DNA from: an uncultured Clostridia bacterium
GTDB lineage: Bacteria; Bacillota; Clostridia; Oscillospirales; Oscillospiraceae
Direction: 5' to 3'
Assembly (NCBI GenBank): GCA_947307365.1
Contig: CAMZIY010000005.1
Span: 1 to 39,907 of the forward strand
DNA length: 39,907 nt
In this document: positions 16,063-23,895 of the stretch, one piece after another
Position numbering within the stretch: the stretch's first letter is position 1
Layout: the number at the start of each line of letters is the position of its first letter
Translations under genes and position numbers: made by a program
Notes under the pieces: generated by a model
Told to the model about the DNA's origin: nothing
Seen by the model: the letters and a program-made list of their open reading frames with translations, nothing else
Database searches by the model: none

Positions 16063-18243
16063 TCAGGACGCAAGCGAAGGGACTTCGTCGCTGACCTGGA
16101 ACTCCACCCAGTACTCCTGGGTGAGGTACAGGCGGTAGAGGCCCGGGCCAAGCTTGGAGAGGGTGGGGGCCTGTAGCGTGGTTTCCCCCGCCTCCACGTA
16201 GAGGAATTGCAGCGTCCCGGAGAGGATGCGGAACACATCCTTCCACTCCCCGTCCACATATTTGCTGAACCGGTACCAGTCCCGGTTGAACGTCTTTTTG
16301 CACCGAACCGTCACCTCCACATAGTCGGGGTACAGGGGGTACACGGCCTGGGCCATGGTGAGGGTGATGGCGTCCTCCCGCTCTTCGCTCCAGTATTTCT
16401 TCTCCCACTCCGGCTCATGGGGGCATGGGTGGGTCTCCTTCTGGTTGAAGGGCGATTCATAATAGTTCAGTTTCATCCGCTCCGGAAGGAAGCCGGAGGC
16501 CTCCAGGGCGGGAATGTCCGCCCCGTAGCACTCTGCCTCCAGGTACTCCCCGCCGTCCTCCCCCCGAAGGATGGACCAGCCGTTTACCCACACGTCCGCA
16601 TCCGGGCGCTCTTCCCGGTAGGCCGCAAAGATTTCCGGGGTTTTTCTCGACAACAGCTGGATATAGCAGCGCTCGTAGAAGTCATAGCCGTACTTTGTGC
16701 CCACGGCGACAGAGCAGCTCCACGCCTCCCCGGAAGCGGGCTCCACCTCCATCAGCCAGGCCGCGGAGAGGCTATGGTGCTCGGCGATGTCCCGCAGGCC
16801 CCGGAAGCTGTCGTTTCCGGCGGTGAGCACATAGCGCAGAGACGTGAAGCGCAGGTCCGTGAAGCGCGTTCCCCCCTCCGGGGAGAGCTGGAAGCGGTAG
16901 CTCTTCTCCCCCGTGGAGACCATTCCCCGCCAGGGGAAGCGGGTCTCGTACCAGGGGGAGTCGTTGGTTTCAGATTCCCAGGGCTCCAGGGTATAGCCGA
17001 TCAGCGGGGCCTCCAGGGCCAGGAGGCCTAGGCGGCGGCTGTACAGGCACCAGGCCGCAGCCTCCTCCAGCTCCCCCCAGGGGGAAACGTATTCGAAGTC
17101 GAAGCCTCCCAGGCTTGCCCGGACGGGGGCCCGGATGAGGAAGACGTCTTCCAGTTCCTCCGGGGAGAAGGTGAAGTTCGTCAGGTCCCCGTACTCCTCA
17201 AGAAAGACTTCCTCCCCCAGTGCGCTCCGCCGTTCCGCCAGCACCGCCGCGAGACGGGCGTTCAGGACCTCCGCCTCCGGGCGGCAGGTCTCGAAGGCCC
17301 CGCCGGTGACCAGGGTACCGGACAGCTCCTCTCCCTCCCCGATGGAGAAGGTCAGCTCCTCCTGACGCTGTGCGTAGAGATACAGGATGGGTACTTCCTC
17401 AAAATAATCCACGTTTGCATCCGATTCAGCCAACCAGCCCGATTCCTCCAGGCCGGGAAGGTCCCGCGGATCCAGCGTATCCGGCTGCCGCAGGGGCAGG
17501 GTCAGCTCCAGGGCACGGGCGATTTTGCTTTCCTTCCAGAGCCGCGCCCCGTTCGTCACATCCAGGCGCAGATCGCCTGCCCGCCAGACCCCCGCCTCCT
17601 CATCGTATGTTGGCCACTCCCCCAGGAGGTGATATACCCAAAACTCCTCCTGAAACGCCGGGTCCTCCGGGAGCCGTTCCCTGAGCCGCCAGCGGCAGCT
17701 GAGGGCAGGCCAGCACACCTCCCCCACGGGGGCGGCCTCCACGTTCTCCGGCAGGCCCTCATGGAGCAGGGCTGCCTCCGGGTAACCCCGGCGGGCCAGG
17801 GCGGGGGTTTCCTCCGCCTCCGGCGGGGTGACGAGGCGCAGAGTCACAAAGTCCGGCAGCAGGCCGGAGTCCCCGAAGGCTTCCGCGTCCGCCCCGTACA
17901 CGTCTGCAACCAGGGAGTGGGGATCTTCGGTACAGCCTGAGAAGCCCAGCTCCGCGTCCGGGTGGGTGAGGCGGTAGTACTCGATGTAGACTCCCAGGTT
18001 ATTCAGCACATAGTCCCGGTCCCGGCTGCGGAGGTATTCCGCCGCCCGCTCCTCCGTGATTGTCTTCCGGGGGGCTGCGGGCTCCGGGGTCTCCGGCGCG
18101 GCGGCGGGGGTATCTGTGGAGGCCGGGGCATCCGTGGAAGAAGGGACCGCCGCAGGCGACGGGGACGGGTCTGTCCTCCGCCCGCAGGCGGAAAGAGCCA
18201 GGAGCAGAATCAGGGCGAGGATGAAGCACAGGGTCTTTTTCAT
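16063..18243 (-). CDS. Lipoprotein paralog C with C-terminal Ig-like domain
   Basis: A 726-residue predicted lipoprotein: signal peptide MKKTLCFILALILLLALSAC (Cys20), then a Ser/Pro/Thr/Ala linker to about 60 and the shared YIEYYRLTHPDAELGF region. It lacks the N-terminal Ig-like module of A and B and goes straight to the YPEAALLHEGLPE block and central region. It ends in an Ig-like module close to the one that ends paralog A (EPEWEKK, TLTMAQAVYPLYP, FSKYVDGEW, LGPGLYRLYLTQEYWVEF). The ATG at 18243 is preceded by GGAGGG about 8 nt upstream. It is first of the tandem set in transcription order. Function unknown; probably a surface binding or sensing protein. Confidence 0.72.
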   Translation of the reverse strand: MKKTLCFILALILLLALSACGRRTDPSPSPAAVPSSTDAPASTDTPAAAPETPEPAAPRKTITEERAAEYLRSRDRDYVLNNLGVYIEYYRLTHPDAELGFSGCTEDPHSLVADVYGADAEAFGDSGLLPDFVTLRLVTPPEAEETPALARRGYPEAALLHEGLPENVEAAPVGEVCWPALSCRWRLRERLPEDPAFQEEFWVYHLLGEWPTYDEEAGVWRAGDLRLDVTNGARLWKESKIARALELTLPLRQPDTLDPRDLPGLEESGWLAESDANVDYFEEVPILYLYAQRQEELTFSIGEGEELSGTLVTGGAFETCRPEAEVLNARLAAVLAERRSALGEEVFLEEYGDLTNFTFSPEELEDVFLIRAPVRASLGGFDFEYVSPWGELEEAAAWCLYSRRLGLLALEAPLIGYTLEPWESETNDSPWYETRFPWRGMVSTGEKSYRFQLSPEGGTRFTDLRFTSLRYVLTAGNDSFRGLRDIAEHHSLSAAWLMEVEPASGEAWSCSVAVGTKYGYDFYERCYIQLLSRKTPEIFAAYREERPDADVWVNGWSILRGEDGGEYLEAECYGADIPALEASGFLPERMKLNYYESPFNQKETHPCPHEPEWEKKYWSEEREDAITLTMAQAVYPLYPDYVEVTVRCKKTFNRDWYRFSKYVDGEWKDVFRILSGTLQFLYVEAGETTLQAPTLSKLGPGLYRLYLTQEYWVEFQVSDEVPSLAS

Positions 18244-18288
18244 GGAAAATCCCTCCGTTTTTCCGGGTTTCTGCCTCCACCCTACAAT

Positions 18289-18309
18289 TTGACGCCGCGT
18301 CAATGTCAA
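18289..18309 (-). promoter_or_regulatory. Promoter/palindrome module C
   Basis: Third copy of TTGACA directly followed by the TTGACGCGGCGTCAA palindrome, 45 bp upstream of the paralog C ATG. Sequence identity extends on both sides, from the ribosome site to a GCAAAAACCCC stretch beyond the -35. Confidence 0.6.
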
Positions 18310-18606
18310 GGGGTTTTTGCAAAAAAGTTGAAAAGTTTTCAGAATTCTGCGGGATTGCCTCCGGCGGCCCGGTTTCTTTTTGCCCGCCAAAAAGAAACCG
18401 GGAAAAGAAAAAGCGCCAAAGGGAACCTGTTCCGAGACGGTTCCCTTTGGAATCCCTCCCTTCGGCCAAGAAGGGGGCCCTCGGGCCCCCTCCATTGGAT
18501 TCACCCCCAGGGAACGGTGGACGCAGCAAACCGCTGTCGCGAAACGCCTCCGTTCCCGAAATCAAACGCCTCCGGGTCCTTCGACCCGGAGGCAAATCTT
18601 GATTGG
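18310..18606. other. Hairpin-rich intergenic region, no gene seen
   Basis: About 300 bp without a credible gene but with a row of strong inverted repeats. They are CCCGGTTTCTTTTTG/CAAAAAGAAACCGGG (18368-18402, 15-bp stem), CCAAAGGGAACC/GGTTCCCTTTGG (18416-18450), AGGGGGCCC/GGGCCCCCT (18472-18491), GGGAACGG/CCGTTCCC (about 18511-18557) and the terminator at 18568-18593. The purpose is unclear: terminators in series or a structured untranslated RNA. Confidence 0.6.
18568..18593 (-). terminator. Terminator of the UDP-sugar pyrophosphorylase gene
   Basis: A perfect 11-bp GC-rich stem (GCCTCCGGGTC/GACCCGGAGGC) with a 4-nt loop, 14 bp past the minus-strand stop and followed on that strand by GTTTGATTTC. 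Confidence 0.75.
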
Positions 18607-19836
18607 TCAAAGCTCTATGCCATTCAGCTTCAGCAGCTCTCTGGCGCTTTCGATGGAGTCCACGCCGGTTTTGTTCTTGATGGGGGCGAATTCCTTCTCC
18701 CGCACCACCTCGAAGGGCAGGCAGGAGTCCATTTTCTCCACCAGGTCCAGGATCAGGGTTTCCAGCTTATAGCCGTTTTCGGTATCGGGCTGGACCGCCG
18801 CCCCGTCGGCGTTGAGGCAGGGGACCTTTTTCTTTGCCAGGTGCAGGATGGGCTTGTCCCCCAGGAACTTGTCCAGGGCGTCCACCCGGAAGAGGTAGTT
18901 GAGTATGACCCCGAAATTATAGGCCAGATCTCCGTTCCCGTTCCGCTCCTCCAGCATCTCCGGGGTGAGCTCATAGTACTCCACCACGCTGGCCCGGCCG
19001 TTCCGGCGGCACATGACTCCCACCTTCTCCTCCGGGAAGGCCTTGCGGATGACCTTGCTTCCGCAGGCGCAGCCCCGGTCCAGTACCGCTCCCAGGAAGC
19101 AGGGATCTGCGATGCGCTGGAGGACGTTGTCCACGGCAAAGGCGTTGAGCCACTGGATCCCCTCCCGGCGGAGCTCCTCCGTGATCCCAGCCCGGGCCAT
19201 GGATTTATACCAGCCCCCGTTGCCGTTGGGGGCCATGAACATGGCGGAGCGGGAGGCCATGAGGATCTTTCCCTCCGGGTCCACGGCGGGGCAGGTCTCC
19301 TGCTCGAAGAAGCGCACCTCTTCCGCAGGATAGCCGAAGTAATCCTTCTCCCGCAGAAAGTCCCGGATGGCCTGGTCGTTGATGGCGCTTGTCATGACGT
19401 ACAGGGGCAGGGTGCATCCCGCCTGCTTCGTCACCTCCATGAGGTTTCGGAACAGACACTCAAAGATGTACAGAGGTCTCGTCAGACCGATATCCACCAG
19501 CCCCTTGGATTTATCCACCCCCAGACGGGTCCCCTGGCCTCCCGCCAGGAGGACGGCGGCCAGCTTCCGCTGCCGGATGGCCTCCAGTCCCAGGGCGGTG
19601 AACCGTTCCCGGTTCGCTTCGATCTCCCCCAGTTCCATAGCCGCCAGGGGCTCGATCTTCTCCCCCTCGGACCTGGGCTCCAGCGCGGCCCGGAATCCCA
19701 GGAGGGGAGAAAAGTCCGTCTCTTCGATCTCCCGCAGCAGGGCAGTCTTTTCCTCTTCGGAAAGGGTATCGTACCAGGCCAGGACCTGCTCCTGTCCGTA
19801 ATGCTTCAGCTTCTCCAGCGCCTCGTTATAGTCCAT
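18607..19836 (-). CDS. UTP--sugar-1-phosphate uridylyltransferase (UDPGP family)
   Basis: A 409-residue enzyme of the eukaryote-like UDPGP family, which makes UDP-GlcNAc or UDP-Glc/Gal from UTP and the sugar-1-phosphate. LLAGGQGTRLGVDKSKG near 93-109 is the nucleotide-binding signature. MTSAINDQAIRDF, FFEQETCPAVD, PNGNGGWYKSM (sugar-binding), and a NVL pair in FAVDNVLQRIADP follow in family order, with VVEYYEL further on. Precursor supply for wall or surface polysaccharide is the likely job. The ATG at 19836 has AAGGAG about 6 nt upstream. It lies downstream of hflC, separated by a large hairpin. Confidence 0.88.
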   Translation of the reverse strand: MDYNEALEKLKHYGQEQVLAWYDTLSEEEKTALLREIEETDFSPLLGFRAALEPRSEGEKIEPLAAMELGEIEANRERFTALGLEAIRQRKLAAVLLAGGQGTRLGVDKSKGLVDIGLTRPLYIFECLFRNLMEVTKQAGCTLPLYVMTSAINDQAIRDFLREKDYFGYPAEEVRFFEQETCPAVDPEGKILMASRSAMFMAPNGNGGWYKSMARAGITEELRREGIQWLNAFAVDNVLQRIADPCFLGAVLDRGCACGSKVIRKAFPEEKVGVMCRRNGRASVVEYYELTPEMLEERNGNGDLAYNFGVILNYLFRVDALDKFLGDKPILHLAKKKVPCLNADGAAVQPDTENGYKLETLILDLVEKMDSCLPFEVVREKEFAPIKNKTGVDSIESARELLKLNGIEL

Positions 19837-19853
19837 TTCCTTCTCCTTCAGAA

Positions 19854-19894
19854 ACCGCTGATCCGATCATAGGCTTGGCGATCGGATCAGCGGT
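19854..19894 (-). terminator. Large hairpin between hflC and the pyrophosphorylase gene
   Basis: A perfect 15-bp stem (ACCGCTGATCCGATC/GATCGGATCAGCGGT) around an 11-nt loop. On the minus strand it lies after the hflC stop and ends 18 nt before the next ATG, followed by TTTCTG. On the plus strand it is followed by CCTTTTCTG. It could end hflKC transcripts partially and set the level of the downstream gene. Confidence 0.6.
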
Positions 19895-19916
19895 CCTTTT
19901 CTGATGAAAGTTCAGC

Positions 19917-20795
19917 TCAGTTGAACAGTTCTGCCAGGGGGCTGTCCTCCCCCAGGATCAAGGTCTTCTCCCCGGTCATGGACTTCTTCATGGCGTCCAG
20001 GGCGATCATGAAGGTGTAGAATTCCGCCTTCTGCTTGCTGTTGTAAGCTTCGCTGAGGATGCGCATATACTCCGCGTCCCCCTCCGCTTTCACGATCTCC
20101 GCCTGGCTCCGGGCTTGGGCGACTTCGATCTCCACATCCCGGTCCGCCCGGTTTCGGATCTCCTTGGCCTCCCGTTCCCCCTCCGCCAGGTAGCTGGCGG
20201 CAATGTTGTTCCGTTCGCTGATCATGCGGGTGTACACGGCGCTCTTGTTGTCGTCCGGCAGGTCCAGCTTCTTGGTCTCCACGGCGATGAGCCGGATGCC
20301 GTACCGGGTGAAGGAATCCCCGATGTTGGCCATGATGGCCTCCACCACCGCGCCGCTGCGGCCGCTGATGATCGCGTCCCGGGTCATGGAGCTCATGACC
20401 ACCTTCAGGGCGTTGTACACGTTCACGTTGATGCGGCTCTCCGCGTTCTCCACGCTGCCGGAAAGGGTCTCGATGAACTTCCTGGGCTCCTCGATGCGCC
20501 AGATGGCGAAGCAGTCCGCGATGAGGCTGGTCTTATCCGCCGTGAGCAGGTCGCTCACGGGCAGGTCGTAGAGCAGCACCGTATTGGGCAGCTTCTCCGA
20601 GGACTGGACGAAGGGGATCTTCAGGTAGAGCCCGGGCCGGGCCTTCACGTCCACCACCGCGCCGAACTGGCGGACCACGCCGTATTCGTTCTGCCGCACC
20701 ACAAAACAGCTGCTGAGGATGAGGATCAGCAGGACCACGATGACGATGACCAGGGCGATGAGCCCGCCGCGCCGTTTCTTTGCGTTTGCCGCCAT
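19917..20795 (-). CDS. hflC: HflC-like SPFH/band-7 membrane protein
   Basis: A 292-residue protein with one N-terminal membrane segment (LIALVIVIVVLLILILSS), then a SPFH domain beginning QNEYGVVRQFGAV, with PGLYLKIPF, the ADCFAIWRIEEPRKF strand and RYGIRLIAVETKKLDLPDDNK. The last part is an Ala/Glu/Arg-rich helix (SERNNIAASYLAEGEREAKEIRNRAD, then VKAEGDAEYMRI) typical of HflC. With HflK it forms a membrane cage that in E. coli modulates the FtsH protease. It starts 1 bp after the hflK stop. No ftsH is in the window. Confidence 0.85.
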   Translation of the reverse strand: MAANAKKRRGGLIALVIVIVVLLILILSSCFVVRQNEYGVVRQFGAVVDVKARPGLYLKIPFVQSSEKLPNTVLLYDLPVSDLLTADKTSLIADCFAIWRIEEPRKFIETLSGSVENAESRINVNVYNALKVVMSSMTRDAIISGRSGAVVEAIMANIGDSFTRYGIRLIAVETKKLDLPDDNKSAVYTRMISERNNIAASYLAEGEREAKEIRNRADRDVEIEVAQARSQAEIVKAEGDAEYMRILSEAYNSKQKAEFYTFMIALDAMKKSMTGEKTLILGEDSPLAELFN

Positions 20796-20796
20796 A

Positions 20797-21846
20797 TCAG
20801 TCCGCCCCCTTTCCGGTAAAGTCGTCCAGCGGGAGCACGGTCTGCATGCTGCCGTCCGCCCCCTGGATGATGACCTTGACGTCCGGGAAGATCTCGGTGA
20901 TCATTTCATAGTACAGCCGTTTCCGGGTGATCTCCGGATACTTGGCGTATTCCTCATACAGCTCCCGGAAACGGGAGGCCTGGCCCTCCGCCTCGGCGAT
21001 GCGGGCCTGCTTGTAGGCCTCCGCCCGCTGCAGGATCTCGTCCGCGTCCGCATCCGCCGCGGGAAGCACCTCGTTTGCGTACTTGTTGGCATTGTTGATG
21101 GCGGTCTCCGCCTCCTGCTTGGCGGTCTCCACCGCCTTGAAGGCCTGCTGGACCTCCACCGTGGGGGGCTCCGCGTCCTGCATGGCGATATTCACCAGGG
21201 CGATGCCCAGGTCCTCCTGCTCCAGCCGCTGGGAGATCTTCTCCTTGATGATCGCCTGGATCTCGCTCTTGCCGGTGGTGATCACGTCGTCCACCTTGTA
21301 CAGGCCGATGGTGTCCCGGATATAGCTCTGGCAGAGCATTTTCAGGATGCCCACCGGGTCCTGGCTGTTGTACAGATACTTCACCGGGTCCACCACCCGG
21401 TATTCCACATAGAAGTCCACGTTCACGAAGTTGAAGTCCACGGAGATCATCACGGACTCCTCCTCCACGCTGGCGTTGGTCCTCAGGTCATAGCCGATGG
21501 CCAGGCCCTGTACCGCCTTGCTGACGATGGTCTTCTTCTGGATGAGGGGGAGCTTGAACTTCAGACCGGGGCTGCTCACCACGCCGGGCCTGCCGAAGGT
21601 GGTGATCACGGCGAACTGATCCTCCTGGAGCTGGTACATGGAGCTGAACACCAGCGCCGCCAGCACCAGGACCGCCACCGCCGCGAGGATCCACTTGACG
21701 CTGCCCCTGTTCACGTTTTTCGCGGGCTTCACCGGGATGGGCCCGTCGCCCGCCGCCTGTTCGGCCTTCTGCTGCTTCATCTTTCCCGCCACGGAATAGA
21801 CGATGAAGGCGACGACGATGACGGCAAGGGTCACAAACACTTCCAT
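20797..21846 (-). CDS. hflK: HflK-like SPFH/band-7 membrane protein
   Basis: A 349-residue product from the ATG at 21846 (AGGAGG 11-12 nt upstream; an in-frame extension to 21933 has no ribosome site and overlaps the previous gene). It appears to have two hydrophobic segments, at about 3-20 and 50-68, whereas HflK usually has one. The SPFH domain follows: EDQFAVITTFGRPG, PGLKFKLPLIQ, YRVVDPVKYLYNSQDPVG, SYIRDTIG, then the long Ala/Glu-rich helix with EAYKQARIAEAEGQASRF. It pairs with HflC immediately downstream. Confidence 0.85.
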   Translation of the reverse strand: MEVFVTLAVIVVAFIVYSVAGKMKQQKAEQAAGDGPIPVKPAKNVNRGSVKWILAAVAVLVLAALVFSSMYQLQEDQFAVITTFGRPGVVSSPGLKFKLPLIQKKTIVSKAVQGLAIGYDLRTNASVEEESVMISVDFNFVNVDFYVEYRVVDPVKYLYNSQDPVGILKMLCQSYIRDTIGLYKVDDVITTGKSEIQAIIKEKISQRLEQEDLGIALVNIAMQDAEPPTVEVQQAFKAVETAKQEAETAINNANKYANEVLPAADADADEILQRAEAYKQARIAEAEGQASRFRELYEEYAKYPEITRKRLYYEMITEIFPDVKVIIQGADGSMQTVLPLDDFTGKGAD

Positions 21847-21865
21847 ACTGCTGTTTTCCTCCTGA

Positions 21866-23737
21866 TCACGGAATCTGGACGGGCTCGGACATGGGCCCGC
21901 GATATTCTGTACCGGCATGGGAGATATATGCACAGACGATGTATCGATATCCGGCGGATACCCGTCGGTCGGTCCAGCTCAGGATCCCGGCGCCGGTCAC
22001 CCGGGCGACTTCCGTATAACCGCTGCCCTCCCCCGTGCTGCGGAGGATGATGTAGCCCAGGGCGCCGGGGATCTTGTCCCAGCGCAGGGTGCAGCCGGAA
22101 CCGTGCTTTTCCGCCGTGAGCCCGGCGACCTGCTCCGGACGGATAATGTATCGGATATCCTGGTCCACCGCGCCGGTGATGCCCGCCGCGCTGCCGCTGC
22201 CGCTGTACTGCCAGTAGGTGAAATCCCCGTTGTACCGGGTCTGCACCGTCCAGTTGGCCAGCCAGACGGGGAAACCGCCCGCCTCCTCCAGAGCCTGGGC
22301 GACACCCTCCTCCAGCATGCTCCTGCCCGCATAGACCCCTGCGGTGTATCCCGCTTTCTCCACGGCCAGGCAGAAGGCGGCGCAGATCCTGCCGTATTCC
22401 TCCCCGGAGAGGCCCGCTTCGTACAGCCGGCCCACCATGCTCCCGTCCGCCGTGGTGGCGAGCTCATAGTCCATGATCACGGGCAGGGTGAGAGAATAGG
22501 GCTCCAGCGTCTCCAGCACAAAGTCCGCCTCCTCCAGGGCCTCGGCCTCGCTGGTGGCCTGGGAGAAGAAGTAGACCCCCACGTCCAGCCCGGTCTCCAG
22601 GGCGGCGTCCATGTTCACGGTAAAATTATCGTCCAGATTCAGGGTGCCTTCCTCGCCGTATCCCCGGAAGCCCAGGCGGATAAAGACGAAGTCCTGAGTC
22701 TTCGCTACGGTCTCCCAGTCGATCTCCCCCTGGTACCGGGCCACGTCCAGGCCCTGGCCCACAGCCTCCGCCTGACGCTGCCATTTGGCGTATACCGTAC
22801 GCTCATAAGCCACGGCCAGGTCGAAATCGTAGGGATTCTCCAGATCCCGGTCCGAGTACCAGCCCACGAAGTCCCAATACTCACGCTCCGTATCCTCCGG
22901 CAGGGGACAGGTATCCCCCCAGGCCACCTGGATATCCGGCACCGGGGTCCCGCCCCAGGTATCGAAATGGACGGTCACGATCTGGATCCAGCGGAGGTAC
23001 AGGGTGGTGTCCTTGGTGACGAGAAGGCTGAAATCATATTCCTCCGTCAGGTCCGGATCGGTGTACCAGCCGCCGAACCAATACCCCTCCCGCACCGGCT
23101 CCTCCGGCACGGGCAGGGCGCTTCCCATGGGCAGAAGGAAGGCGGGGTACTCCGCCCCATCCTCGGGCAGAGGATGACTGGCGGCGTCGTGCCGCCCATC
23201 CTCCTGGGTCACCCAGCAGGGCGGGAAAGCCTGGTACAGCCCGGTCTCCCGGACCTGCACCACGTTGGGGGCGGCGTGGATCTTGCCCCAGAGGAGGGGC
23301 TTGTCCCGAACGGAGACCAGGGTGAGCATGGGCCGATCGAAAAGCGTGACGCAGCCCCGGACCGCCGCGCCGGCATCATGGCCGGAGAAGGTGATCCGTC
23401 CCTCCCCCGTCAGGGTCAGGTCCCCCAGGACCGTGGCGCCCCGGCGGTAGCCCTCCAGCAGGTTCTCTCCCTCCAGCCGCAGGAGGAGGTCCCCCTCGGC
23501 ATACAGCGCGGCGCCGCGGAAATCTCCCTCCACCACCGCGCCGCGCAGGGTGAGGGTCCCGCTCTCCGGATCATACTCCGCCGTACCTTCCCCATAAGGG
23601 TATACGCCCCCCTGGGTGATCTCCTCGCCTCCCAGCCACAGCCGGGGACGGGGGGACCAGGGCCCGGAGGCCCGGAGGAGCAGTACGCACAGAAGGCCCA
23701 GGATCAGCAGGGCAAAACCATTTCTCAGTTTATTCAT
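21866..23737 (-). CDS. GH25 lysozyme with repeat domains (secreted or membrane-anchored)
   Basis: A 623-residue protein: N-terminal hydrophobic segment (about 8-22), a beta-rich region with TLTLRGAVVEGDF-type strands (about 35-130), and two Listeria-Bacteroides type repeats (about 204-250 and 253-319, with FGGWYTDPDL and FVGWYSDRDL). A GH25 muramidase domain lies at about 328-533 (GLDVARYQGEIDW with Asp331; VIMDYE with Asp423/Glu425; WLANW; YWQYSGSG), followed by an FN3-like C-terminus (about 540-623). It should cut peptidoglycan glycan strands. The start at 23737 is chosen because the hydrophobic segment follows at once; there is no ribosome site there and the -10 box is only 6 nt upstream, pointing to a leaderless transcript. 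The hflK gene follows after 19 bp. Confidence 0.85.
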   Translation of the reverse strand: MNKLRNGFALLILGLLCVLLLRASGPWSPRPRLWLGGEEITQGGVYPYGEGTAEYDPESGTLTLRGAVVEGDFRGAALYAEGDLLLRLEGENLLEGYRRGATVLGDLTLTGEGRITFSGHDAGAAVRGCVTLFDRPMLTLVSVRDKPLLWGKIHAAPNVVQVRETGLYQAFPPCWVTQEDGRHDAASHPLPEDGAEYPAFLLPMGSALPVPEEPVREGYWFGGWYTDPDLTEEYDFSLLVTKDTTLYLRWIQIVTVHFDTWGGTPVPDIQVAWGDTCPLPEDTEREYWDFVGWYSDRDLENPYDFDLAVAYERTVYAKWQRQAEAVGQGLDVARYQGEIDWETVAKTQDFVFIRLGFRGYGEEGTLNLDDNFTVNMDAALETGLDVGVYFFSQATSEAEALEEADFVLETLEPYSLTLPVIMDYELATTADGSMVGRLYEAGLSGEEYGRICAAFCLAVEKAGYTAGVYAGRSMLEEGVAQALEEAGGFPVWLANWTVQTRYNGDFTYWQYSGSGSAAGITGAVDQDIRYIIRPEQVAGLTAEKHGSGCTLRWDKIPGALGYIILRSTGEGSGYTEVARVTGAGILSWTDRRVSAGYRYIVCAYISHAGTEYRGPMSEPVQIP

Positions 23738-23743
23738 GCCCTG

Positions 23744-23772
23744 ATTATACAGATACCGGCTCACTTCTGCAA
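23744..23772 (-). promoter_or_regulatory. Promoter of the GH25 gene, transcript probably leaderless
   Basis: TTGCAG (23772-23767), a 17-bp spacer and a consensus TATAAT (23749-23744). The A of the ATG (23737) falls exactly where transcription would start, 7 nt past the -10. Confidence 0.7.
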
Positions 23773-23832
23773 GGGGCGGGAAAAAATTCACCCGGCTTCC
23801 AAAGATGCGTGGCAATTTTCCTGCGGATATGT

Positions 23833-23838
23833 TATGAT
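23833..23838 (+). promoter_or_regulatory. Possible -10 box for the zinc-ribbon gene
   Basis: TATGAT lies in an otherwise AT-rich stretch 58 bp upstream of the start, with only a poor -35 (TGGCAA) 17 bp before it. It would diverge from the GH25 promoter. Confidence 0.35.
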
Positions 23839-23895
23839 AATGCGTATGGAAAAACCCATATCGGAATCGGCCGGTCTCCCGGCCGGAAGGAGGTA

